Positions 16,482 to 25,300 of a DNA stretch of 36,948 nucleotides are shown here, in pieces (the stretch's first letter is position 1; every line of letters starts with the position of its first letter). The DNA is taken from positions 1 to 36,948 of the forward strand of contig JAKAZO010000024.1 of assembly GCA_021815825.1 (NCBI GenBank). The letters run 5' to 3'. The position numbers and the translations under genes are program-made. The notes under the pieces are model-generated. The model was not told the DNA's origin, did no database searches, and worked only from the letters and a program-made list of their open reading frames with translations. The stretch is from Pseudomonadota bacterium (lineage in GTDB: Bacteria; Pseudomonadota; Alphaproteobacteria; Acetobacterales; Acetobacteraceae).

Positions 16482-16982
16482 ATGTGGTCAGATCTAGCGG
16501 CACCGCTTCGGCTCGCCGCGCACCCCTGCCGCACCCGGGGATACCTCCGTGCCTTCGGCGCCGCGCTAACGGCGGGTGCGGCTCGAATCTGCACACCCTC
16601 GGCGGCAGAACCGCTGCTAGTTTCGATAGTCCAATTCGATGGGGATATCCTGACGAAGGTCGATCCAATTCTGTTCGCCCGGCTTCCCACCGCCGCGGCG
16701 CGCAACACCCTGGCGGCGCAGCACCTCGCGGCGGTCGAGGTGACGATCACGGGACTGGCCCTGCTCCCTCGAGCACTCCGCGCGGCCTCACCGTTGCTCA
16801 CGGCATTGTTCCTCGCGGCCCAGGCCGGTGTCGCTTGGCGGCACGGCTTTTATTGGAACCGGCAGCCGGCGGACCTGACACCGCTCGCCTGGCAACAGGC
16901 GCTGGCCTTCGTCCCGCTGCTTCTCCGGCTCGCCCTACCCCGTCTGGTGCGGGTCACGTTGCGCCATATGGTAGCATGGTGA
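16482..16982 (+). CDS. Unknown protein 3 of a three-gene cassette
   Basis: A 166-residue protein that starts 15 bases after the previous stop, without a clear ribosome binding site. Residues 46-62 (LVSIVQFDGDILTKVDP) parallel the DGD module of the second protein, followed by AAQHLAAVEV and a hydrophobic stretch of about 95-115. The C-terminal third (LAFVPLLLRLALPRLVRV) is also hydrophobic and basic, so membrane association is likely. An overlapping frame from 16484 has no family likeness and runs through the tRNA, so this frame is preferred. It ends 30 bases before the 3' end of the convergent tRNA-Thr. Confidence 0.65.
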   Translation: MWSDLAAPLRLAAHPCRTRGYLRAFGAALTAGAARICTPSAAEPLLVSIVQFDGDILTKVDPILFARLPTAAARNTLAAQHLAAVEVTITGLALLPRALRAASPLLTALFLAAQAGVAWRHGFYWNRQPADLTPLAWQQALAFVPLLLRLALPRLVRVTLRHMVAW

Positions 16983-17012
16983 CCAAGCACCGAACCGTCT
17001 CGATCGACGGAA

Positions 17013-17087
<75 letters not shown>

Positions 17088-17128
17088 GCCGTGGGCCGTG
17101 GCCCGCCCGCGCGGCGGCAGGAAACTAG

Positions 17129-17146
17129 GCCGCCGGACTTGGCGGC
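17129..17146 (-). terminator. Weak terminator-like hairpin downstream of the kinase gene
   Basis: GCCGCC (17129-17134) and GGCGGC (17141-17146) form a 6-bp stem with a 6-base loop about 50 bases after the kinase stop on the transcribed minus strand. It is followed only by CTAGTTTCC, so the T-run is poor. It could partly end the TPS-CHAT-kinase mRNA or be incidental GC pairing upstream of the tRNA. Confidence 0.25.
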
Positions 17147-17197
17147 GCAAGCCCCCGCTGGGTGCCTAGCCCCGCGGCTGCGGCAGTCGGCCGATCG

Positions 17198-19273
17198 TCA
17201 GCGCTTGGGTTCGGTGACCAGAACCACCGCATCGGCAGCGAGCCGATTGCCCGCGGCCCGTGCCGCGTTCAGAGCGGTCGTGAGCGCAGCGAGATAGGCC
17301 TCCGCCGGCTCGAGTGCCTCGCGCGGCCTGGAAAACAGTGGCTCCGAACTCGCCACCGCCGCAATCATGTCGGTGCCATAGGGTTCACTCACCTGCCAGC
17401 CGGTGAAGCCCGCCTTTGGCCGTCCTAGCTCCTGTGCCGAGCCTGCCGGCCAGGGGGGGCCGCCGACCGCATCATGCATGTGGAAAACCGAGCCGTCGTG
17501 CTGAAAATAGTCCATCTGAACATAGGCTGGGAAATCCGGAAGCTGCAGGGTGACGATGATCGAGTCGCCGTCGAAGAGCCGCGTCCGTCCGCCGAGCAGG
17601 CTGATGCCGAAGCGGGCACTGGCCGTGGTGAACGGCGCCCCAAGTGGGCGGAGCGTGTCGAGTGCCGCACAGTAGGGACCATCGAAACGGGTCAGGTGCC
17701 AGTCGACCGCCGCACCTGGTGCGGCAGCAGCGATCGCTTGGCGAAGCGCCTCGTCCGGCCTGCCAACCCCAGTCAGACCATTGACAGTAAGTGTGGTGCC
17801 AGCGATTTCGCCGCCGACGAGCGTGCAACCAGCGCGAAGTGCCGCCGCAGCGACGGCCGCGCGCGCCACCGGCTGCGGGGCGACAAGGGCTAGCCGATCA
17901 GGCACTGGCGGTGGCGCAGCGGGCAGGACTGGGGGCGGAGCAGAAGCGGGCGCAGGAGAGGGGATTCCGGCCGACGTCGCCGTTTCCCCCGCAGCCACTG
18001 GTGGCGAGTTCGGGGCGATGACAGGCGCCGGACTCGGTGGCGCGGCCGGAGCGGGTGCCGTTTCCAGTGCCGGTGCGGATAGGACCGTCGGCTTCGCGGG
18101 GCTGGCCGCACTCTCTGCTGCTAGCGGCTCGGGCGCTGGCGCGGGCGCAGAGGCAGGCGCCGACACGGGCGCCGTTACCCCGCTGGGGGTTGCCGGCGGT
18201 GCGGACGCCGGACGAAGGCCGAACCAAGCCGCGGTCGCCAGGACAACCGCCACCACCCCGGCCCCCGCGAGCAATGGGGCCGTTCTGGGTGAGCGTGGCG
18301 CAGCGACCGCCCGCCGGGGCGCACCGGCGGGGTCACCGGTTTCCGTAGCAGCAAGTGGCGCAACAGCCCCTTGTGGAGCAAGGACATTGGGCGGCCGGAC
18401 CGGGGAGACAATCGTTGCCTCCGTTGCCGTGTCCGCTGGCGAACCATCTGGAGCACCGGACAGCGCGACTTCGAGCGACCGGGCAAATTCGGCTGCCGTC
18501 GCAAAGCGCTCGTCGGGCCGCTTCGCCAAGGCACGTGCGACCACCGCGTCCAGCGCAGCCGGCACTGTAACCGATAGGGCCGAAGGCCTAACCGGCTCCG
18601 TATTCAGCGCCTTGTGCATGATCGCGCTCAGGCTGCCGCCTTCGAACGGCCGCTCGCCGGTGAGCAACTGGTAGAGCAGGACGCCGGCCGAGTAGATGTC
18701 GGTCCGCGCATCCACAGTCTGCCCCATGAACTGCTCGGGCGACATATAAGCTGGGGTTCCAAGCATAGTCCCGGCCTGCGTCATGCTGCTGCTCTCGATG
18801 CGGGCAATGCCGAAATCTGCGATCTTCGCCTGGCCCGCCCGCGTCAGCATGATATTGGCCGGCTTGATGTCGCGGTGAACGACACCCTGCTCGTGGCTGT
18901 ATTGCAGCCCCGCCAGCAGATCGCGCATCACCCGCCCGACATCCGCAGGCGCCATGCGCTCCCCCTTGTCGAGCACGGATTTCAGGGTCCGACCGTCGAC
19001 GAACTCCATGACGATGTACGCCAGCGTCTCCGTTTCGCCGGTGTCGAAGACACCAACGATATTCGGGTGCGAGAGTCGCCCGGCCGCCTGCGCCTCGCGC
19101 CGGAAGCGCGCCAACTCCTCCTGCGCTTCGCTATCGGCTGGATCGGGCAGCCGAACGGTCTTGATCGCTACCCGGCGGGCGATCGCCGGATCGAACCCCT
19201 CATAGACGGTACCCATGGCGCCGCGACCGAGTTCGCCGCGCAGTTCGTACTTGCCAAGGCGGTTTGCGTCCAT
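17198..19273 (-). CDS. Transmembrane Ser/Thr protein kinase with DUF4384-like C-terminal domain
   Basis: A 691-residue Hanks-type (PknB-like) kinase. The catalytic domain covers about residues 8-270: glycine loop GELGRGAMG (13-21), K38, alpha-C E60, HRD with D135, N140 and DFG with D153. An SSSMT activation segment follows (161-165), then the APE-equivalent SPE. All catalytic residues are present, so it should be active. A Pro/Ala-rich linker leads to one membrane helix (about 332-353), then a long Pro/Ala-rich spacer to about 460. The C-terminal domain (about 470-690) has two cysteines (C483, C535) and a DUF4384-like part (LQLPDFPAYVQMDYF ... SEPYGTDMIAAVASSEPLF). With the kinase inside, this domain lies in the periplasm. 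The ATG is eight bases after the stop of the CHAT gene. It probably reports envelope or adhesin status; targets are unknown. Confidence 0.93.
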   Translation of the reverse strand: MDANRLGKYELRGELGRGAMGTVYEGFDPAIARRVAIKTVRLPDPADSEAQEELARFRREAQAAGRLSHPNIVGVFDTGETETLAYIVMEFVDGRTLKSVLDKGERMAPADVGRVMRDLLAGLQYSHEQGVVHRDIKPANIMLTRAGQAKIADFGIARIESSSMTQAGTMLGTPAYMSPEQFMGQTVDARTDIYSAGVLLYQLLTGERPFEGGSLSAIMHKALNTEPVRPSALSVTVPAALDAVVARALAKRPDERFATAAEFARSLEVALSGAPDGSPADTATEATIVSPVRPPNVLAPQGAVAPLAATETGDPAGAPRRAVAAPRSPRTAPLLAGAGVVAVVLATAAWFGLRPASAPPATPSGVTAPVSAPASAPAPAPEPLAAESAASPAKPTVLSAPALETAPAPAAPPSPAPVIAPNSPPVAAGETATSAGIPSPAPASAPPPVLPAAPPPVPDRLALVAPQPVARAAVAAAALRAGCTLVGGEIAGTTLTVNGLTGVGRPDEALRQAIAAAAPGAAVDWHLTRFDGPYCAALDTLRPLGAPFTTASARFGISLLGGRTRLFDGDSIIVTLQLPDFPAYVQMDYFQHDGSVFHMHDAVGGPPWPAGSAQELGRPKAGFTGWQVSEPYGTDMIAAVASSEPLFSRPREALEPAEAYLAALTTALNAARAAGNRLAADAVVLVTEPKR

Positions 19274-19281
19274 GGCGGCGT

Positions 19282-22200
19282 CTATAGCCCGGCTTGACGC
19301 GTCGGAGAACCGGGCACGCCGGCTCCCTCGCCGATGAGCGCGAACGGAGCCCAGTAGAAAGGATGCGCCAGCGCCGCCGGCAGACCCTTGCCGGCATCGT
19401 CGAGCATGCCGAGTTCAGCGCCCCGCAACGCCCCGGCCAATCCACCAGCGTCCCCGGCCTGCAGCCGGCGCAGCGAGTCCGCAACGAGAAATGCTGCTGC
19501 CTGATCGTTCACGGACCAGTGCGTGACCAGCAGCGCCCGCGCACCCGCATAGAAGAACGCACGCGCCAATCCGGATAAACTCTCCCCCGCGCTCTCCCCA
19601 CCGGGCCCCGCGGAGTTACACGCAGAAAGGATCACCGCGTCGGCATCAAGCTTTAGTCCGGTGATATCCGAGGAGGTTAGCAGCGCGCTGGAGACATCGG
19701 GGGCGGTCGGCGGCGTGGATGTCACAATGGCTGGCTCACCCTGGCACTTCAGCTCCGCCGGAAGCAACGCATGAGTGGCGAAATGGAGCACGCGATAGTT
19801 GCCGAGGGCGGCGCGCACAACGGCCTCCGCCGTGAAGGCCGGGCCGAGTAGTTCGTCACCCGCCCCTCCTCCGAGCAGCGCACGCGCCGCTTCGAGCTCG
19901 CGCCGCGCGAGCGGCAGCGGTGGCAGTCCGGCGAAGAGTCGGGCGCTATCCGCGCAGCGCGCGCCCGGGAAGCTGCGCTCTGCCTGAGCCAGCGTGGCCG
20001 GGCGGAAATCGCCAAAGCCGAACCATGGACGCGCCGCGCGGGAGCTGCCGGCAAGTTTGCGCAGAGCCACGAAGTTCGCCGCCGCCGGCACATGCGCCAC
20101 GGTCAGACGCCGAACGAGCCACGGTGCCGCGGCTAGCGCATCAGGATCGCCCTGACCCGTGAGAAGCACCGCGAACGGGAGGGAAAGTAGCGGGCCGGAA
20201 GGCGCAACGACGAGGGACCGGATTCCAGGTGCGCCGCTCAATAACGGTGCCAGCGTATCAGTATAAAGGTCTTGTGCGCCGGCCGTATCAAAGCGGGGTA
20301 CCCCTGCCTCGCCGGGCTCGATCGAGGCACGCACGCGTCGCACCAGCGCTGCCAGACCGGTCTTGCCGATCTTGAGCCGCGCCACTGCCACGATGCCGTC
20401 ATGCAGAAGGAAACCCCAGCCACCTTGATCGGTGAGAGCGAAGCTGGCGAAAGCCTCCTCCGAGTGCAATGCGGCCAGGACGGCGGCAACGGGAGCGATC
20501 TGCTGAACGAGCTGCCCATAATTCGGCGCCGCCGCCTGCAATGCGCTGTCGGCGTCCGCGAGATTCGCTTGCGCGTCCGCGATGCGCTTGTCGAGTTCGG
20601 CCGCCGTGGTCGGTGGCGCAGACCGGCCGGACTCACGCGGCTTCGCCAGCTCGTCACGTTGGCGATAAAGATCTGCGAGCCCTGCGCTGGCATCCTGGCG
20701 CCGACGAACCGCCTCGGCGACCTTCGGATCGCGCGCGTTGGCACTTAGCCGTGCGGTGGCCAGAGCGATCTGCTGACTCGTGATTCCGCCCTGCGCAAGC
20801 TGGGCAACCTCGAACATCTCGCCAAGCAAGCGCTGGCGTTCGGTCGGCTGGCGATCGGCATTGTCGGCATAGGCGTCGAGACACGGCGCGATCAGCTCAT
20901 CGCTCGTGCCGGCACGCAGATCGCGCAGCAAGGCGATGGCCTTGCGGCAGAGATCGAGTGCCGCAACCGACTGGCCGACCTTCACGAGAGCTCCGGCCCG
21001 CAGCAGGTCGGTCTCGGCGATCGGACGTGTCCCCGGCAGCGCCTCCGCAAACGCCTCGGCCGAGCGTGCGAGCTCTGTCAGCGCCCGCCCCTGCTCACCC
21101 GACGCCGCAGCGGCAGTGGCCGCGCTGCGGTACAGGCGTGAGGTGAGAATCGGCTGGTCGAGCCCGTTCGCGCGCGCCAGCATCACGGCCGAGGCGATCG
21201 TCGCCACCGAAGCGGCGGCATCCCCCTGAGCGCCGAGCACAATGCCCAAATATCGCCGCGTTTCTACCAGCCCAAGCAGCGCCGCACGCTGTACCGGGTC
21301 CTCAAGCAGGGCCTGGCTCGGCACCAGTTCGGCTAGGCGCACCGCGGTAGGCTGGCCCGGCGCGAGGCGGCGCACATCCGGCGGCGGCCGGGCCGCCAAT
21401 GCCTCCGAGGGAACCAGTGCTGAAAAGGCAGCTTCGGCGCGCGTGAGGAACGCCCGCGCCTCGGGCAACTTGCCTTGATTGAGCGCATGCAACCCCTCGT
21501 CGTGCAGCAGTCGCGCGCGGGCGCCGGGATCGGAGGCCTTAACCGCGCGTCGCGCTGCCTCGGCAAAGAGCCCATCGGCCTCCGCGTAGCGACCTTGATC
21601 GGAAATCTGGAGAGCGAGATAGGAGAGCGGCACAGCCGTGTTGGGGTCATCGCGCCCCAGAGCCTTCTGCTGCAGCGCCAGCGCGGCGCGGAACGCCTGC
21701 TCCGCGCCGGCAAAGTTCTCCGCCAAGTTGGCACGCGTGCCGAGCCGCACCAGGGTCTCATACTGGCCGATATCGCCCGAACTGAAGGCCTGCGCGGCAA
21801 GGCGGCTCGCCATCAGGGCATCAGCCGCCGAGCGGGCCGCGCCCGACTCGGTTCCGGCGGCGGCAGCGGCAAGCCGGCCCGACAACAGACCGACGGCGCG
21901 TTCGGTGGGCCCGAGAGCAGGCAGGACACCGTCGGCATAGTACGTCGCATCGCCGACTCCGGCGACCAGCGCGACGTGCGGCCAGCCACCGACCTTGCGG
22001 CGGCACTGCATCAACAGCGCCGGGGTACCGTCGAGAATGCTGGTCGGGGTCGGCGCATCGCACGTCACCCGAACATCGAGCGCAGTACGCCACGGTCCGG
22101 CCAACGCCGCTTGCTGCAGCGAGGCCACAGCCGCGCCACGGCGAACCTGCGCGCTCGGCTGCTGCCAAGTGCCGCAGAACACATCGGCGGCGGCGGGCCC

Positions 22201-22356
22201 GGCGGTTTGCAGCACGCAATCCTCGCCGGCCTGGTCTTTTCCAAGCGGCCGTGCCACCGAATCAGTCTGCGCGCTGCGCCCGACATAGGCGGATGGCGGC
22301 GGTGTCGCACAGGCGGCGAGCCCAGCGAGGATAAGCAAAGAAACGACGACACGCAC
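19282..22356 (-). CDS. TPR-CHAT (caspase-like) lipoprotein
   Basis: A 1024-residue protein with an N-terminal lipoprotein signal (RVVVSLLILAGLAAC). The lipobox L-A-A-C gives lipidated C16, and Ala at +2 favours the outer membrane. After a head domain with several cysteines come TPR-like helices (about 190-315, e.g. ENFAGAEQAFRAALALQQ and GRYAEADGLFAEAARRAV) and a longer helical region with an Asp/Gln-rich coiled stretch. The CHAT domain fills about the last 330 residues. Its His is in LHFATHA (H862) and its Cys in VILSACNSAG (C913), then VTHWSVND and the closing HPFYWAPFALIG. CHAT domains are separase/caspase-fold cysteine peptidases. The GTG at 22356, two bases after the tpsA stop with AGGA nine bases upstream, is preferred over a TTG at 22362. 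The likely role is periplasmic processing linked to the adhesin; the substrate is unknown. Confidence 0.92.
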   Translation of the reverse strand: MRVVVSLLILAGLAACATPPPSAYVGRSAQTDSVARPLGKDQAGEDCVLQTAGPAAADVFCGTWQQPSAQVRRGAAVASLQQAALAGPWRTALDVRVTCDAPTPTSILDGTPALLMQCRRKVGGWPHVALVAGVGDATYYADGVLPALGPTERAVGLLSGRLAAAAAGTESGAARSAADALMASRLAAQAFSSGDIGQYETLVRLGTRANLAENFAGAEQAFRAALALQQKALGRDDPNTAVPLSYLALQISDQGRYAEADGLFAEAARRAVKASDPGARARLLHDEGLHALNQGKLPEARAFLTRAEAAFSALVPSEALAARPPPDVRRLAPGQPTAVRLAELVPSQALLEDPVQRAALLGLVETRRYLGIVLGAQGDAAASVATIASAVMLARANGLDQPILTSRLYRSAATAAAASGEQGRALTELARSAEAFAEALPGTRPIAETDLLRAGALVKVGQSVAALDLCRKAIALLRDLRAGTSDELIAPCLDAYADNADRQPTERQRLLGEMFEVAQLAQGGITSQQIALATARLSANARDPKVAEAVRRRQDASAGLADLYRQRDELAKPRESGRSAPPTTAAELDKRIADAQANLADADSALQAAAPNYGQLVQQIAPVAAVLAALHSEEAFASFALTDQGGWGFLLHDGIVAVARLKIGKTGLAALVRRVRASIEPGEAGVPRFDTAGAQDLYTDTLAPLLSGAPGIRSLVVAPSGPLLSLPFAVLLTGQGDPDALAAAPWLVRRLTVAHVPAAANFVALRKLAGSSRAARPWFGFGDFRPATLAQAERSFPGARCADSARLFAGLPPLPLARRELEAARALLGGGAGDELLGPAFTAEAVVRAALGNYRVLHFATHALLPAELKCQGEPAIVTSTPPTAPDVSSALLTSSDITGLKLDADAVILSACNSAGPGGESAGESLSGLARAFFYAGARALLVTHWSVNDQAAAFLVADSLRRLQAGDAGGLAGALRGAELGMLDDAGKGLPAALAHPFYWAPFALIGEGAGVPGSPTRQAGL

Positions 22357-22358
22357 GG

Positions 22359-25300
22359 TCAATAGTCCTGGCTGGCGATGTCGGGGAGCATCACATCGGG
22401 ATCCTCTTGTGCTGAGCGCACCGCACCAATGGTCAGATCCTGCAGCGGATTGACCGCGGGCAGTGTCAACAGGCCGAGCAGAATGCAGTTCACCGAGTGA
22501 ATCGGGCAGGAGTTGATTCGATAGTTGGCGTTTTCCGATGGCAAAATCTGCGCCTGTCGCGCCGCCGCTTCCGAGCCGAGGCCACCGACCGCGCCGGTCA
22601 GATTGGCCGAACCCCCGGTGCCGATGACGAGGAGGGCGCCAACATTGACATTCCCCGTCGCCTGTCCCGGGCCTTGGCCGAGAACAAGCGACAGATCCCC
22701 GCCGCTGATGCTGCCGAGGGCAATCGCGCCTCCGGTGGTCGGCACCTGGATGCGCAGCGTGGGCGCGCCGCCCAAACCGTCGACGACAGTGCTGCCGAGC
22801 CCGACAAAGCTCGGTGTGCCAGCGCCGGTTGCCAGAACGTTGAAATCAGACCCCCCGGGCGCCGGCGCCGGACCGCTCTGCTGGGACAGCGGGGCGCCGA
22901 GCGTCGCGATCGTGGCGCCATCGAGCGTAATCCGTCCCGGCGCGCTGATCACGATATAGGGCGCAGAGAGCGGACCCCTGATCGTCAGCGGCACGGCGTC
23001 GTTGAGTGCGAACCGCCCGGGAGGGCCGCTGACGCTGAACGCCCCGATGCTGCCGATCGCGGCCACAGGCCCCGACGCGTCGGGGCCGAGCTGGACTGAG
23101 ATTCCCACCGAGCCCGTCAGCGTGGCAGCAGAAATCACGCCGCTGGTCTGGCTCACGCTGCCGGTATTGTTGAGCGCGAGTAGGCCGGTATTGACCGTAC
23201 CGGTGAAATCGATCGCGGCGGGATCGGTCAGGATCAGGCTGCCGGCGCTGATCGGGCCGGCGACGGCAAGCGGAATCGCATCGACCAGCAGCACCGCACC
23301 GCCCGAGGTGAAGCCGCCCAGCGCGGTCACGCGGTTGGCCGGCGCGCTGAAGGAGGCGGCTGGGGCCGAGCCGGCCAGCGTTGTCGCGGTAAGGGCCCCA
23401 CCGGTCTGGCTGATTGCGCCAGTCGCGGTAAAGGTGACCGTGGGAGCGTTGATGTTCCCGACCAGGGTCAGCGCCCCGACATTGTTCAGGGCGAGACTGG
23501 ACGCCGAGAAATCGCCGAGCGTGCCGATCGCGTTGGCCGCCGTCAGCGTCGCGGTGCCGGTGGTGCCGGTGAGGGTCCCGGCGGCGATCAGCCCACCCGG
23601 CTCGCTGACGGTTCCCGCATTCACGCTCACCACGCCGGCGGCGACGCTGCCCGCGATCGTCAGCCCCGCCGGGGCGGTCAGCGTGACCGCGCCGCCACTC
23701 TGGACCGGGCCGGAGACGATCAGCGGATTCGCCGCCGCATCCGTCAGGGCCAGCCCGGCCGGCGCGGAGAAACCGGCGAGCGTACCGACCTTGTTGGCCG
23801 AGGTCAGCGCCGCCGACTGCGCCGCTCCGCTCAGCGTCGGGGTCGCGATCACCCCCGCGCTCTGGGTGATCGGGCCGCCGTTCAGCGTGATGGCGGAGGC
23901 TGAGAGGTCGCCGGCAAGCGAGAGCCCGGCCGGAGCGGTCAGGATCATGGAGTTCCGCGCCGTCACCGGCCCGGCCACGCCCAGGGATTGCAGACTGTCG
24001 TTGGTGAGCGTGAGCCCGGCCTGGGAGGTGAGGCCGCCGAGAGTGGCGATCTCGTTGGCACCGGCCAAGTTGAGATCGCCTGCACTGCCGGTCAGGGCGC
24101 CGGAGGTGTGCATCACCCCGCCGGTCTCGGCCACCGCTCCGCCGACGGCGAGTGCGACCGAGGCGCCGGCCAGCGTGCCAGCGGTGAGCGTGAGCGCGCC
24201 CGGCACGGTGAGCAGGAGGGCGCCGCCCGCATGCAGGCCGGCACCGGCGATGGCGAGGCTCTGTCCCGCCGCTTCGGTCAGCACGAAATCGCCGCCTGAG
24301 GAAAAACCGGCAACCTGATCGACCTGGTTGGGCTGGGTGAGGCGGGCCGAAGCCGCCGCGCCGGCCAGCGCCCCGGTGGCGATGAAGGAGGGGCCGGGAG
24401 TGAGTGAATCCCCGATGGGGAGGCCGGGCATCTGGACGATCGCGCCGCCGCTGAGCGAGACGAGCGGCGCCGCGATAGTGCCGGCGAGCGTCATCCCGCC
24501 CGGTGCGTCGAGGCTGATTGCGGTCGAATCGGTCAGCGGGCCGTGGACCGTGAGCGCTTGGCCGGTGGCCTCGGTCAACGCGAAGCCGCCGGAACTCGTG
24601 ATGCTACCAAGGTTGGTGATGCTGTTGGCGTCGGGCAGACTGACCGGCCCGCCGGCCCCACGCAGCGTGCCGGTGGAGATAATCCCGCCACTCTGGGTAA
24701 TCGGACCCCCGGTAAGGGCGAGCATGAACTGCGCCGTGATCGTGCCCCCGGTCTGGGTGATCGCACCGCCGGTCAGCGAAACATCCGGAGCCCCGAGCGA
24801 GCCCGCGACGACGATCCCGCCCGGTGCGGTCAACGCGATGGCGTTCGGATCGGTGACCGGACCGGAGACGGTGAGCACCTGGCCCGCGGCCTCGTTGAGT
24901 GCAACGCCGCCGGAGGTCGCGATCGGTCCGAGCGTGTTGATCCGGTTGGCGCCCCCGAGTTGCAACGATCCGCCGGATCCAGCGAGCGTAACCGCGCTGA
25001 TTATGCCGCCATTCTCGACGAAGACGCCGTCATTGAGTGTGACCGCCTGGGCTGAGACCGGACCGACGATCGAGAGCGTCTGCCCGGCGGCCTCGGTCAG
25101 GGTGAAGCCGCCGGAGCCCGCGAAGGCGCCCAGATTGCTGATGGTATTGGCCAAGACGAGACTGACCGGGCCGCCGGAACCGTTCAGGGTCGTGGCATTG
25201 ATGATTCCACCGCTCTGGCTGATCGGTCCGCCGCTGAGGGTGAGCGTGCCGGCGGCGGTCAGCGTGCCCGCGCTCTGGCTGATCGATCCACCGACGAGGG

